The notes beneath the pieces are model-generated. The model had not been told where the DNA came from and did not search any database. It was given only the letters and a program-made list of their open reading frames with translations. A program made the translations under genes and the position numbers. From DASTHS01 sp035718085 (GTDB lineage: Bacteria > Actinomycetota > Acidimicrobiia > Acidimicrobiales > Palsa-688), in contig DASTHS010000164.1 in NCBI GenBank assembly GCA_035718085.1, positions 1-22,139 on the forward strand: 22,139 bases of DNA, written 5' to 3'. Position 1 is the first letter of the stretch. Every line of letters starts with the position of its first letter. This document shows, piece by piece, positions 7,062 to 14,100 of the stretch.

Positions 7062-7519
7062 CCGGCGACCCGGGCGGCCCGACCTGCGATCTGGTGCTGG
7101 AGTCGGTGTCGGCGACCCTCGACGGCGAGGCCGCCCCCGTGGCGCCCGACGCCGTCGCCCGCCACCTGGCGACCTGCCCGGCCTGCGCCGCCGCGGCCCG
7201 GGCGCTCGAGGGGGTGGCCCGGCTCGAGCCCAGGCCGGTGGGGGCCACGCCGGCCCTGCCCGCCGGGGTGCGCGCCGACGCCGTCCGGGCCGCCGGCCTG
7301 GCGACGAGCTGGCAGCCCCGGCGTCGGGCGCAGGGCGGCGGGTGGAGGCGGGCGGTCACCGTGGCGGCCGTGGCCGCCCCGCTGCTCGCCGCGGTCGGCC
7401 TGGCTGCGAGCCCCGACCCGGCCGCCGCCGGCCCGCACCCGGTGCTGTCGACGCCCTGCACCCGGCACCTGCCGGCGGTGTGCCGTCAGCGGGCGTGCGC
7501 GGTGACGGCCTCCCGCTGA
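7058..7519 (+). CDS. Zinc-finger (ZAS-type) membrane anti-sigma factor
   Basis: 153 residues, starting at a GTG overlapping the lipoprotein stop (GTGA). The N-terminal ~55 residues form a zf-HC2/ZAS anti-sigma domain: Cys10, a LDGE motif, then the HxxxCxxC signature His36-Cys40-Cys43. A single transmembrane helix lies at about 98-117, preceded by basic residues (QPRRR, GGGWRR), so the zinc domain should be cytoplasmic. A 36-residue outer tail carries Cys134, His137, Cys142 and Cys147, unusual for this class and possibly a metal- or redox-sensing patch. The natural partner is the divergent ECF sigma at 3282-3872, from which it is separated by two genes. Sequestering sigma at the membrane is the family role; the signal is inferred. 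Confidence 0.8.
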   Translation: MTGDPGGPTCDLVLESVSATLDGEAAPVAPDAVARHLATCPACAAAARALEGVARLEPRPVGATPALPAGVRADAVRAAGLATSWQPRRRAQGGGWRRAVTVAAVAAPLLAAVGLAASPDPAAAGPHPVLSTPCTRHLPAVCRQRACAVTASR

Positions 7520-7530
7520 GCGGCGGGGCA

Positions 7531-7550
7531 ACGGCTCGGCCCGGGGCCGT
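7531..7550. terminator. Possible bidirectional terminator hairpin
   Basis: In the 58-base gap between the convergent anti-sigma and monooxygenase genes, ACGGC (7531-7535) pairs with GCCGT (7546-7550), and alternatively CGGCC (7537-7541) with GGCCG (7545-7549). There is no T-tract, so this is a weak call. Confidence 0.3.
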
Positions 7551-7577
7551 GGCCGGAGCCCGCTCAGGGCAGCCGGT

Positions 7578-9116
7578 TCAGTGCCAGCGCAGGCCGTCGT
7601 CGAGGTCGGCGGCGGGCAGGGCGTCGCGCTCGACGATGTACTCGTGCTCGAGCCGCCACGGGTCGCGGTCACCCTGGCGGGGCATGCGGTGCATCGACCG
7701 GGTCAGGTAGCCGGGGTTGAACTCCTCGGGGTCGACCCAGGGGCCGAGCGCCATGCCGTGGTCGCCTGGTCGCAGCTCCGGCACCACCCACCGGGCGCCG
7801 GTGGCGTCGAGGCGGTCGAGCAGCCGGAGCACGAAGTCGCTGATCAGGTCGGCGCGCAGGGTCCAGCTGGCCCGGAAGTAGCCGAACACCCAGGCCAGGT
7901 TGGGCAGCCCGGTGAACATGATGCCCCGGTAGGTGACCAGCGTCGCCGGGTCGACGGGGGCGCCGTCGACGCAGAGCGGCACCTCGCCGAACACCGACAG
8001 GTCGAACCCGGTGGCGGTGATCACCACGTCGGCGTCGAGGGTGGCGCCCGTGCCGAGCACGATGCCGTCCGGGGTGAAGCGGTCGATGGTGTCGGTGACG
8101 ACCGACACGCTCCCGTCGCGGATGCCGGCGAAGAGGTCGTCGCCGAGCAGCACGGCGATGCGCTGCTGCCAGGGGCGGTAGGTGGGGTTGAAGTGGCGCT
8201 CGACCTCGAAGCCGTCGGGCAGGTGGGCCCGCATGGTGTCGAGCAGCCAGGCCCGCAGCGCCTCGGGCTCGTCGGCCGCCATCCGGTGGATGGCCGCCCC
8301 CTCCTTGACGATCTTGCGCCGCACGATCTCGTGCACCCACTCGTCGGGCACGTCGAGCTCCCGCAGCGTCTCGGCGAGCTCGTTGACGTTCGGCCGCACG
8401 ATGAAGAACGTCGGTGACCGCTGCAGCATGGTGACGTGGGCCGCCGTGGCGGCGATGGCCGGGATCAGCGTCGCCGCCGTGGCCCCCGAGCCGATGACCA
8501 CCACGCGCTTGCCGGCGAGATCGAGGTCGTCGGGCCACCGTTGGGGGTGCACCACCGGGCCGCGGAAGTCGGCGAGGCCCGGCCAGTCGGGGGTGTAGGG
8601 CCGGTCGTGGCGGTAGTAGCCCTGGCACATCCAGAGGAACCGGGCGCGCACCACCACCGTGGTGCCGGCGGCCTGGTCGAGCACCTGCACCGTCCAGCGG
8701 CCCTCGTCCGACGACCAGGAGGCAGCCTGCACGGTGTGGCGGTAGCGGATGCGGTCGGCGAGGCCGTCGTCGTCGATGGCCTCGGCCAGGTAGGTGCGGA
8801 TGGCCTCGGCGGTCGCCAGCGGAGCGCCCTTCCACGGCTTCCAGCGGTAGCCGAAGGTGAACAGGTCGCTGTCGGAGCGGGCCCCCGGGTAACGGTGGGT
8901 GCGCCAGGTGCCGCCGTGGCCATCGAGGGCGTCGACGACGAGGAAGGTGGTGCCGGGCCGCTCGGCCCGGAGGTGGTGGGCGGCGCCGATCCCGGAGATG
9001 CCGGCGCCCACCACCAGCACGTCGACCTCCTCGACCGGAGCGCCGCCGGGAGCGGCCGCGGCCGCCTCCGGCGCGATCACCCCGTCGAGCCCGGCCACGT
9101 CGTCGAGCACGGCCAT
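7578..9116 (-). CDS. Flavin-binding monooxygenase, Baeyer-Villiger (EthA-like) type
   Basis: 512 residues. The FAD Rossmann motif is GAGISG at 37-42 with a GGTW segment near 68-71; the NADPH Rossmann motif is GSGATA at 209-214. Between them lies the Baeyer-Villiger fingerprint FxGxxxHxxxW: Phe184, Gly186, His190, Trp194, followed by PDD. Such enzymes use NADPH and O2 to convert ketones to esters or to oxygenate sulfur or nitrogen; the substrate cannot be told. A TATGFD-like segment (ITATGFDLSVFG) and the C-terminal part are as expected, so it looks full length. The ATG at 9116 is preceded by GGGAGG; the frame continues 22 codons upstream without a better site. The acyltransferase gene on the same strand ends 103 bases upstream behind a hairpin, so transcription is probably independent. 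Confidence 0.88.
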   Translation of the reverse strand: MAVLDDVAGLDGVIAPEAAAAAPGGAPVEEVDVLVVGAGISGIGAAHHLRAERPGTTFLVVDALDGHGGTWRTHRYPGARSDSDLFTFGYRWKPWKGAPLATAEAIRTYLAEAIDDDGLADRIRYRHTVQAASWSSDEGRWTVQVLDQAAGTTVVVRARFLWMCQGYYRHDRPYTPDWPGLADFRGPVVHPQRWPDDLDLAGKRVVVIGSGATAATLIPAIAATAAHVTMLQRSPTFFIVRPNVNELAETLRELDVPDEWVHEIVRRKIVKEGAAIHRMAADEPEALRAWLLDTMRAHLPDGFEVERHFNPTYRPWQQRIAVLLGDDLFAGIRDGSVSVVTDTIDRFTPDGIVLGTGATLDADVVITATGFDLSVFGEVPLCVDGAPVDPATLVTYRGIMFTGLPNLAWVFGYFRASWTLRADLISDFVLRLLDRLDATGARWVVPELRPGDHGMALGPWVDPEEFNPGYLTRSMHRMPRQGDRDPWRLEHEYIVERDALPAADLDDGLRWH

Positions 9117-9198
9117 GTCACCCTCCCCCGCGTGCGGCGGGGCGCCGACCCTCGGCGACCCATCCCCAGCAAACGATTGCACATCTGGTGCAGCCGCC

Positions 9199-9219
9199 GC
9201 CGGGCGGCCGGCGCCCGGC
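9199..9219 (-). terminator. Hairpin terminator directly after the acyltransferase stop
   Basis: Perfect 8-bp arms GCCGGGCG (9199-9206) and CGCCCGGC (9212-9219) with a 5-base loop, beginning the base after the TGA stop of the minus-strand gene. No U-tract follows, so it would be a tail-less terminator or an mRNA 3' end stabiliser. Confidence 0.5.
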
Positions 9220-11589
9220 TCAGGGCAGCGAGGTGGTCGGCGGGCGGGTGGTCGTCGTGGTGCTCGACGGCACCGGCACCGGCGGCGAGGGCTGGGGGGC
9301 GGTGGTGGGTGGCGAGGTCGGCGGCGGCGTGGTCGTGGGCGGGGTGGTGGTGGGCGGCGGGGCCACCACGCCCTGCTGGAGGATCAGCGGCCCGAGCCAC
9401 TGCTGGGCGACGGCGGTCGCCGCCGCGGCGCTCAGGTGGAACCCGTCGGGGCGGCCGTTGCTCACCCCCGCCACGGTGGGGTCGAACTGGCCGTTGGGGC
9501 AGAGGTACGACTCGTAGTCGACGTCACGGCTGTTGGTGACGGTCAGCTCGGCCGAGTCGGCGTCGAGGCTGGCCACCCGCCCGGCGCCGGTGCCGTTGTC
9601 GAACGGCGACCACGCCGAGCCGAGTTCGTCCCAGTTGGCGCACACCGTGTTCAGGGCCAGCACCCGGGCGTGGTAGGCGCCGTTGCCGGTGAACACCTTG
9701 AGCGCCGCCTCGTACTCCGACATCAGCCACTGGTCGAACGACGGCTGGCCGGTGTGCTCGTAGGACGCCCACGACGGCAGCTTGCGGTCGACGATCTCGT
9801 TCATGCCGTCTTGGAGCACGATGACCTGCGGCTGGAACTTGGCCAGCTCCTGGGAGCGGTCGCTCGACGGGTCGGCCCACCAGGCGCAGCGGGTGTCGAT
9901 GGTCCACGCCTCGCCGTCGGGCAGGCGCCGCACGCCGCCGCGGCTGAGCGGGCAGCCCGGGGTGGTCAGGTCGTAGACGACCACGTCGGAACGGCTGGCC
10001 GACCACTGCTCGAGCCCGTAGGCCAGGTCGTTGGCCATCGAGTCGCCGACCACGGCGACGCGCAGGGCGTTGGGGTTGGTCACCGGCGGCGGCGGCGCGG
10101 GGGGCTGCACCGTGCCGTACAGCTGGTTGCCGGCACGGGTGGTGGTGGGGCTGGCGGCGGCGGAGCGGGTGACGGTGCCGCCAGCCTGGTCGCCTCCGGT
10201 GGCCGCCGCCGACCCGCCGGTCACCCCGGTGGCGCCAGCGGTGCCGGCGACGGACGTCGCCGCGGGCCGGGCGGCGGCCAGGGCGGTCACGGGAGCCGTC
10301 GGCGAGCCGACCGTGGCGGCCGCCGACGGTGCCGGCCCGGTGACCGCCGGGCCGCCGGGGGCGCCCCCGGCGAGCAGCGCGCCACTGGTCGCCGCCCCGC
10401 CGGTGGTGGCCTCGCTGACGACCATCACGCCGGCCAGGGCCATCACCGTCGCCGCCGACCAGGCGGGCGCCACCTCCGGCCAGCGGATGCGGCCGAGGCG
10501 GATCGGTCGCTCGACGACGACGTAGGACACGCCGGCGAGGGCCATCGTGGCGGCCACCCGGGCGGCGAAGAGGGCCCAGCCCTGCAGGCCGGTCCGCGAC
10601 GGGTCCATCCACAGGAAGATCGGCCAGTGGAACAGGTAGGCGCCGTAGGACACCCGGCCGGCGGCCACCAGCGGTGGCACGCTCAGCGCCCGGCTCACGA
10701 TGCCGGGTTGGGTGGCGGCCGCCACCAGCACGGCCGCTAGGCAGGCGGCGAGCAGGAACCCGCCCCGGTAGAGGGCATCGGACTGCTGGCCCACCCGGGC
10801 GACGAGCACCACCAGACCGGCGAGCGCGCCGAGGGCGGCGACGTCGAGGGCCGCCACCGCGGCGCGGCCCAGGCGGCGCACGTCAGTGGCGCCGACGAGG
10901 GCCAGGGCGAGCAGCGCTCCAACGAGCGGCTCGGCCGCCCGGGCGTCGGTGCCGTAGTACTCGTGCAGCGCCGGGCGGCCGGGGTGGTGCAGGGCGACGT
11001 TGACGGCCGTCGAGGCGGCGACCAGCACGGCGAAGACGCCGGCGAGCGCGACGCGCCGGCGGCCGGTGCGCGCCGCGTGGCGACCGAGTACGGCGGCGAC
11101 GATGAGGGGCAGCAGCAGGTAGACCTGCTCCTCGACCGACAACGACCACATGTGCTCGAACGGCGACGACCCGCTGAAGAGGGCGGCGTAGCTGCGGTGG
11201 GCGAAGGTGAACCGCCAGTTGGCCACCCACAGGGCGGCGGCGATCCCGTCCCCCGCGACGCCGGCGGGCACCCGGTAGGCGCCCCACTTCAGGTAGACGA
11301 TCACCAGGGCGAAGAGCACCAGCACGCCCGGCGCCAGCCGGCGGGCGCGGCGGGCCCAGAACTTCGGGAGGCGGATCGACCCGGTGGAGCGGGCCTCGAG
11401 CACCAGCAGCCCGGTGATGAGGAACCCCGAGAGCACGAAGAAGGCGGTGACCCCGAGGAACCCCCCTCGGGCCCAGGAGAAGTTCGAGTGGAACAGCAGC
11501 ACGGCCAGCAGGCACAGCGCCCGCAGCCCGTCGAGCCCGCTCTTGCGGCCGAGCAGGGCCCTGGCGGTCGGTGACCGATCCTCTTCCAT
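9220..11589 (-). CDS. Acyltransferase-3 / SGNH-hydrolase fusion (OatA-like O-acyltransferase)
   Basis: 789 residues. The N-terminal ~410 form a multi-pass acyltransferase-3 domain: LDGLRALCLLAVLLFH with His34, GGFLGVTAFFVLSGFLITGLL, a RRARRLAP loop, and WSLSVEEQVYLLLP. An Ala/Thr/Gly-rich linker leads to an outer SGNH esterase/transferase domain with block I GDS at 515-517 (Ser517) and the catalytic Asp715-His718 in PDGFHLS. The last ~45 residues are a Pro/Thr tail. OatA/PatA-like proteins move acyl groups across the membrane and place them on peptidoglycan or other surface glycans; the acceptor here is unknown. The ATG at 11589 follows GGGGAG. It diverges from the phosphatase gene across 145 bases. 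Confidence 0.9.
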   Translation of the reverse strand: MEEDRSPTARALLGRKSGLDGLRALCLLAVLLFHSNFSWARGGFLGVTAFFVLSGFLITGLLVLEARSTGSIRLPKFWARRARRLAPGVLVLFALVIVYLKWGAYRVPAGVAGDGIAAALWVANWRFTFAHRSYAALFSGSSPFEHMWSLSVEEQVYLLLPLIVAAVLGRHAARTGRRRVALAGVFAVLVAASTAVNVALHHPGRPALHEYYGTDARAAEPLVGALLALALVGATDVRRLGRAAVAALDVAALGALAGLVVLVARVGQQSDALYRGGFLLAACLAAVLVAAATQPGIVSRALSVPPLVAAGRVSYGAYLFHWPIFLWMDPSRTGLQGWALFAARVAATMALAGVSYVVVERPIRLGRIRWPEVAPAWSAATVMALAGVMVVSEATTGGAATSGALLAGGAPGGPAVTGPAPSAAATVGSPTAPVTALAAARPAATSVAGTAGATGVTGGSAAATGGDQAGGTVTRSAAASPTTTRAGNQLYGTVQPPAPPPPVTNPNALRVAVVGDSMANDLAYGLEQWSASRSDVVVYDLTTPGCPLSRGGVRRLPDGEAWTIDTRCAWWADPSSDRSQELAKFQPQVIVLQDGMNEIVDRKLPSWASYEHTGQPSFDQWLMSEYEAALKVFTGNGAYHARVLALNTVCANWDELGSAWSPFDNGTGAGRVASLDADSAELTVTNSRDVDYESYLCPNGQFDPTVAGVSNGRPDGFHLSAAAATAVAQQWLGPLILQQGVVAPPPTTTPPTTTPPPTSPPTTAPQPSPPVPVPSSTTTTTRPPTTSLP

Positions 11590-11722
11590 GCTGCCGCTCC
11601 CCGCTGTTGCGTCTGCGCGCAGTGTCCGTCGGTGAAGGTTCGGCGCCGGGTCGCCGCTCTCCTCTCACGGGGTGACGCCCCCGACGGCCCGCCCGGCGGC
11701 TGCAGTCCGTTCCTCCGCCCCT

Positions 11723-11737
11723 TACCCTGACGGGGTG
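11723..11737 (+). promoter_or_regulatory. Leaderless promoter -10 and start codon of the SpoIIE phosphatase
   Basis: TACCCT (11723-11728) is followed by 6 bases and the GTG start at 11735. No Shine-Dalgarno site is present, which supports both this start and a leaderless mRNA. A clear -35 is not seen. Confidence 0.45.
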
Positions 11738-13000
11738 GCCGAGCTGCACGAACGGGACCGTGCCGGGTTGGACCTCCGTCGACTGCTCGACGCCGTCGAG
11801 CGGGCTCAGCCGATCGACGTGGTCGACACCCTGGCCGCCGAGCTGTCCGTCATGGTCGATGCCCGGCGGGTGAGCCTCCTGATCGCCAACTTCAGCGGCG
11901 ACGCCCTGGTGCGCATGTCCCACGTGGCGTCGCCAGGCCGCCACCACGACGGCCACCACGAGCGGCGCGAGACGCTGGCTCTGGCGTCGTCGCTCTACGA
12001 GCGGGTGCTGCACAGCCAGCAGCCCTGCGTCGAGCCGGCGGGCGACGGAGTGAGTGTGCTGCTCCCGGTCACCGAGCGCGGTGACGCCATCGGAGTGCTC
12101 GAGGTCGACGTGCCCGATTGGCCGGAGGCCGACACCGTCGCCTACCTGCGCTCCGCCGCCCACGCCCTTGCCTACGTGCTCATCGCCTCCCGCCGGCACA
12201 CCGACCTCTTCGAGTGGGCTCAGCGCGACCAGCCGTTCTCGCTGGCGGCGGAGATCCAACGGCGCCTGCTGCCGGGGGCCTACACCACCGAAGGCGGCCC
12301 GTTCAGCCTGGCCGGGTGGCTCGAGCCCGCCCACGACGCGGGCGGCGACACGTTCGACTACGCCGTCGACCGCGACTACCTCTACGCGTCACTCACCGAC
12401 GCCATGGGGCACTCGACCGAAGCAGCCTTGCTCGCCACCCTGACCGTCGGCAGCCTCCGCAACAGCCGGCGGGCGCAGGCGTCGCCCGCCGAGCAGGCCG
12501 ACGCAGCCTCGGCCGCCCTGACGGCACACGCCCGCGCCGACCAGTTCGTGACCGGGCTGGTGTTGCGCATCCGGCTGGCCGACGGCCAGGTCGAGATGGT
12601 CAACGCGGGCCACCCGCCGCCTTTGCTGCTGCGCGACGGCGCCATCGTCGCCCTCGACCACCGCCCCGACATGCCCCTCGGGGTCGAGACCGAGCGGTAC
12701 CGCACCCAGCGGGTGGCGCTGCGGCCAGGCGACCGCCTGCTGATGGTCACCGACGGCTACCTCGAGCGGAACGCGGCCACGATCGACATCGGCCGGATCC
12801 TGGTCGACACCCCCGAGCGCCACCCCCGCCAGATCGTGCAGGAACTGGCCCGTCGGCTGCACGAGGCGGCCGGCGGCCCGCTCGCCGACGACGCCACGAG
12901 CTTCTGCGTCGACTGGTACGGGCCGGGCGGCGACCGCGACGCCCACGCCGGAGCCAGCGCCGCCCGGGCGACACCGGTGCCGCCGACCCGGCGCCGCTGA
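11735..13000 (+). CDS. GAF-domain SpoIIE/PP2C-type serine phosphatase (RsbU-like)
   Basis: 421 residues. Residues ~15-155 look like a GAF sensor domain (LAAELSVMVDARRVSLLI, then LPVTERGDAIGVLEV). A short helix with AAEIQRRLLPG, the typical RsbU linker, leads into the phosphatase: metal-binding Asp205 (AGGD), Asp222 (LTDAMGH), NAGHPPPLLL at 290-299, Asp340 (MVTDGYLE) and Asp385-386 (LADDATSF). Such enzymes dephosphorylate anti-anti-sigma (STAS) proteins in partner-switching networks. No STAS protein or RsbW-type kinase is in the window, so the target lies elsewhere. The GTG at 11735 is chosen because of the -10 box just ahead; an in-frame GTG at 11672 would add 21 residues of low-complexity sequence. 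Confidence 0.87.
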   Translation: MAELHERDRAGLDLRRLLDAVERAQPIDVVDTLAAELSVMVDARRVSLLIANFSGDALVRMSHVASPGRHHDGHHERRETLALASSLYERVLHSQQPCVEPAGDGVSVLLPVTERGDAIGVLEVDVPDWPEADTVAYLRSAAHALAYVLIASRRHTDLFEWAQRDQPFSLAAEIQRRLLPGAYTTEGGPFSLAGWLEPAHDAGGDTFDYAVDRDYLYASLTDAMGHSTEAALLATLTVGSLRNSRRAQASPAEQADAASAALTAHARADQFVTGLVLRIRLADGQVEMVNAGHPPPLLLRDGAIVALDHRPDMPLGVETERYRTQRVALRPGDRLLMVTDGYLERNAATIDIGRILVDTPERHPRQIVQELARRLHEAAGGPLADDATSFCVDWYGPGGDRDAHAGASAARATPVPPTRRR

Positions 13001-13009
13001 ACTCAGCGG
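12994..13009 (+). terminator. Hairpin over the stop codon of the phosphatase gene
   Basis: CCGCTG (12994-12999) and CAGCGG (13004-13009) form a perfect 6-bp stem with loop AACT (extendable by an A-T pair). The TGA stop lies in the 5' arm and loop. It could end transcription or block exonucleases; no T-tract follows. Confidence 0.35.
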
Positions 13010-13031
13010 GGCCTCCCGTCTCCGCAGAGCT

Positions 13032-13043
13032 GGGGGCGCCCCC
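13032..13043. terminator. 12-base palindrome between convergent genes
   Basis: GGGGGCGCCCCC is a perfect palindrome in the 51-base gap between the phosphatase gene and the convergent gene at 13052-13594. It may act as a bidirectional terminator, but a G/C run of this kind could also be chance. Confidence 0.25.
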
Positions 13044-13051
13044 GTCGCCGG

Positions 13052-13594
13052 TCAGAGCCAGCCGATGCGGGCGTCGGTGAGCTCGGCCGCGGAGACGGGG
13101 GCCACGCCCAGCTCCCCGGCGTGCACGCGCGCCAGCAGCCGACCGGTCGCCTCGAGGATCTCGGGCACGGCCGCCGCCAGGTCGGCGGCGTCGCGCTCGC
13201 CGACCTCACCGGCGGGGATGCCCGCCGCCTCGAGCAGCGCGGGCAGGTCGGCGAGGTGGGCCCCCACCCACGCCAGCGGGTCGGCCGACAGCTCCGGCTC
13301 GAAGTGGCGGCCGCCCGGCTCCCATCCCTCGAAGCGGGGGTGGTGGTGGGTGCGGTCGAAGCTGCCCGGCGGCCCGGCCACCTGCTCGAGCAGGTCGGCG
13401 CGCCACACCGGCCGGCCGACGCCGATGGGCTGGGCCGAGTACACCGAGCCGCGCAGCGCCTGGCGCTCGAGCAGCCGCACCTCGAGGCGCACGCCGCGCT
13501 CGGCGCCCTCTTGGCCCTGCTTCTGCACCGGGTCGAGGAAGTACAGGTCGCTGACCGCCACGCCGACCTTCTCGAACCCGAACACCTGGAGCAT
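13052..13594 (-). CDS. Conserved-looking hypothetical protein, not recognised
   Basis: 180 residues; no known domain is recognised. It starts MLQVFGFEKVGVAVSDLYFLDP, and a middle stretch reads RLEVRLLERQALRGSVYSAQPIG. A charged patch SFDRTHHHPRFEGWEPG follows, and the C-terminal half is helical with many Ala and Glu (LPALLEAAGIPAGEVGE; AAAVPEILEATGRLLARV). There is no signal peptide or membrane segment, so it is probably cytoplasmic. The codon pattern (G/C in third positions) and an opposite-strand shadow of lower quality indicate a real gene. The ATG at 13594 is 60 bases from the divergent DUF2237 start. A product cannot be named. Confidence 0.72.
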   Translation of the reverse strand: MLQVFGFEKVGVAVSDLYFLDPVQKQGQEGAERGVRLEVRLLERQALRGSVYSAQPIGVGRPVWRADLLEQVAGPPGSFDRTHHHPRFEGWEPGGRHFEPELSADPLAWVGAHLADLPALLEAAGIPAGEVGERDAADLAAAVPEILEATGRLLARVHAGELGVAPVSAAELTDARIGWL

Positions 13595-13642
13595 GGCCGG
13601 ATCCTACGACGGCCGCCCGGGCGGCGACCGGCCCGCAGGGGC

Positions 13643-13657
13643 GATACTGACGCCATG
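13643..13657 (+). promoter_or_regulatory. Leaderless promoter -10 and start codon of the DUF2237 gene
   Basis: GATACT (13643-13648), 6 bases, then ATG at 13655, with no Shine-Dalgarno site. The layout repeats that of the phosphatase gene. Confidence 0.4.
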
Positions 13658-14065
13658 GCCGACCGCAACGTCCTCGGAGGCGCCCTCGAGCCGTGCGGCA
13701 CCGACCCCCTCACCGGCTTCTTCCGCGACGGCTGCTGCACGACCGGCCCCGAGGACCGGGGCAGCCACACGGTGTGCGCCGTGGTGACCGCCGAGTTCCT
13801 CGACCACCAGCGCAGCATCGGCAACGACCTGTCGTCGCCGATGCCGGCCTACGGCTTCCCCGGCCTGGTCCCGGGTGACCGGTGGTGCGTGACGGCCGCC
13901 AACTGGCTGCGGGCACACCTCGAGGGGGCCGCCGCCCCGGTGGTGTTGGCGTCGACCTCCGAGCGGGCGCTCGACATCGTGCCCCTCGAGGCGCTGCGGG
14001 CCCACGCCGTCGACGTGCCGGCCAACCTGGCCGGCATCGACGACGTGGGCGGCCCCGACAGCTGA
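13655..14065 (+). CDS. DUF2237 family protein
   Basis: 136 residues matching the DUF2237 family over its whole length: NVLGGALEPCGTDPLTGFFR, DGCCTTGPEDRGSHTVCAVV, then GNDLSSPMPAYGFPGLVPGD and RWCVTAANWL, ending with the ERALDIVPLEALRAHAVD segment. Several Cys residues are conserved in the family (those of EPC, DGCC and TVC here), but no function has been established to my knowledge. It is small, soluble and single-domain. The ATG at 13655 is chosen because the family motif begins five residues later and a -10 hexamer stands 6 bases upstream; the open frame further upstream is unrelated. It is transcribed alone, with a strong hairpin 8 bases beyond its stop. Confidence 0.9.
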   Translation: MADRNVLGGALEPCGTDPLTGFFRDGCCTTGPEDRGSHTVCAVVTAEFLDHQRSIGNDLSSPMPAYGFPGLVPGDRWCVTAANWLRAHLEGAAAPVVLASTSERALDIVPLEALRAHAVDVPANLAGIDDVGGPDS

Positions 14066-14073
14066 CCGCGTCC

Positions 14074-14100
14074 GGCCGCCGCCGACCTCAGGCGGCGGCC
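14074..14100. terminator. Strong bidirectional hairpin terminator
   Basis: Perfect 10-bp arms GGCCGCCGCC (14074-14083) and GGCGGCGGCC (14091-14100) with a 7-base loop. It lies between the convergent DUF2237 gene and the repeat protein; the loop contains the latter's TGA stop and one arm encodes its last three Ala residues and part of the Met codon. No T-tract on either side. Confidence 0.6.

Noticed and set aside
9254..9360. Simple-sequence GT/GGC-rich tract as a non-coding repeat
   Set aside because: It encodes the Pro/Thr-rich tail of the acyltransferase-SGNH protein on the minus strand, so it is low-complexity coding DNA.
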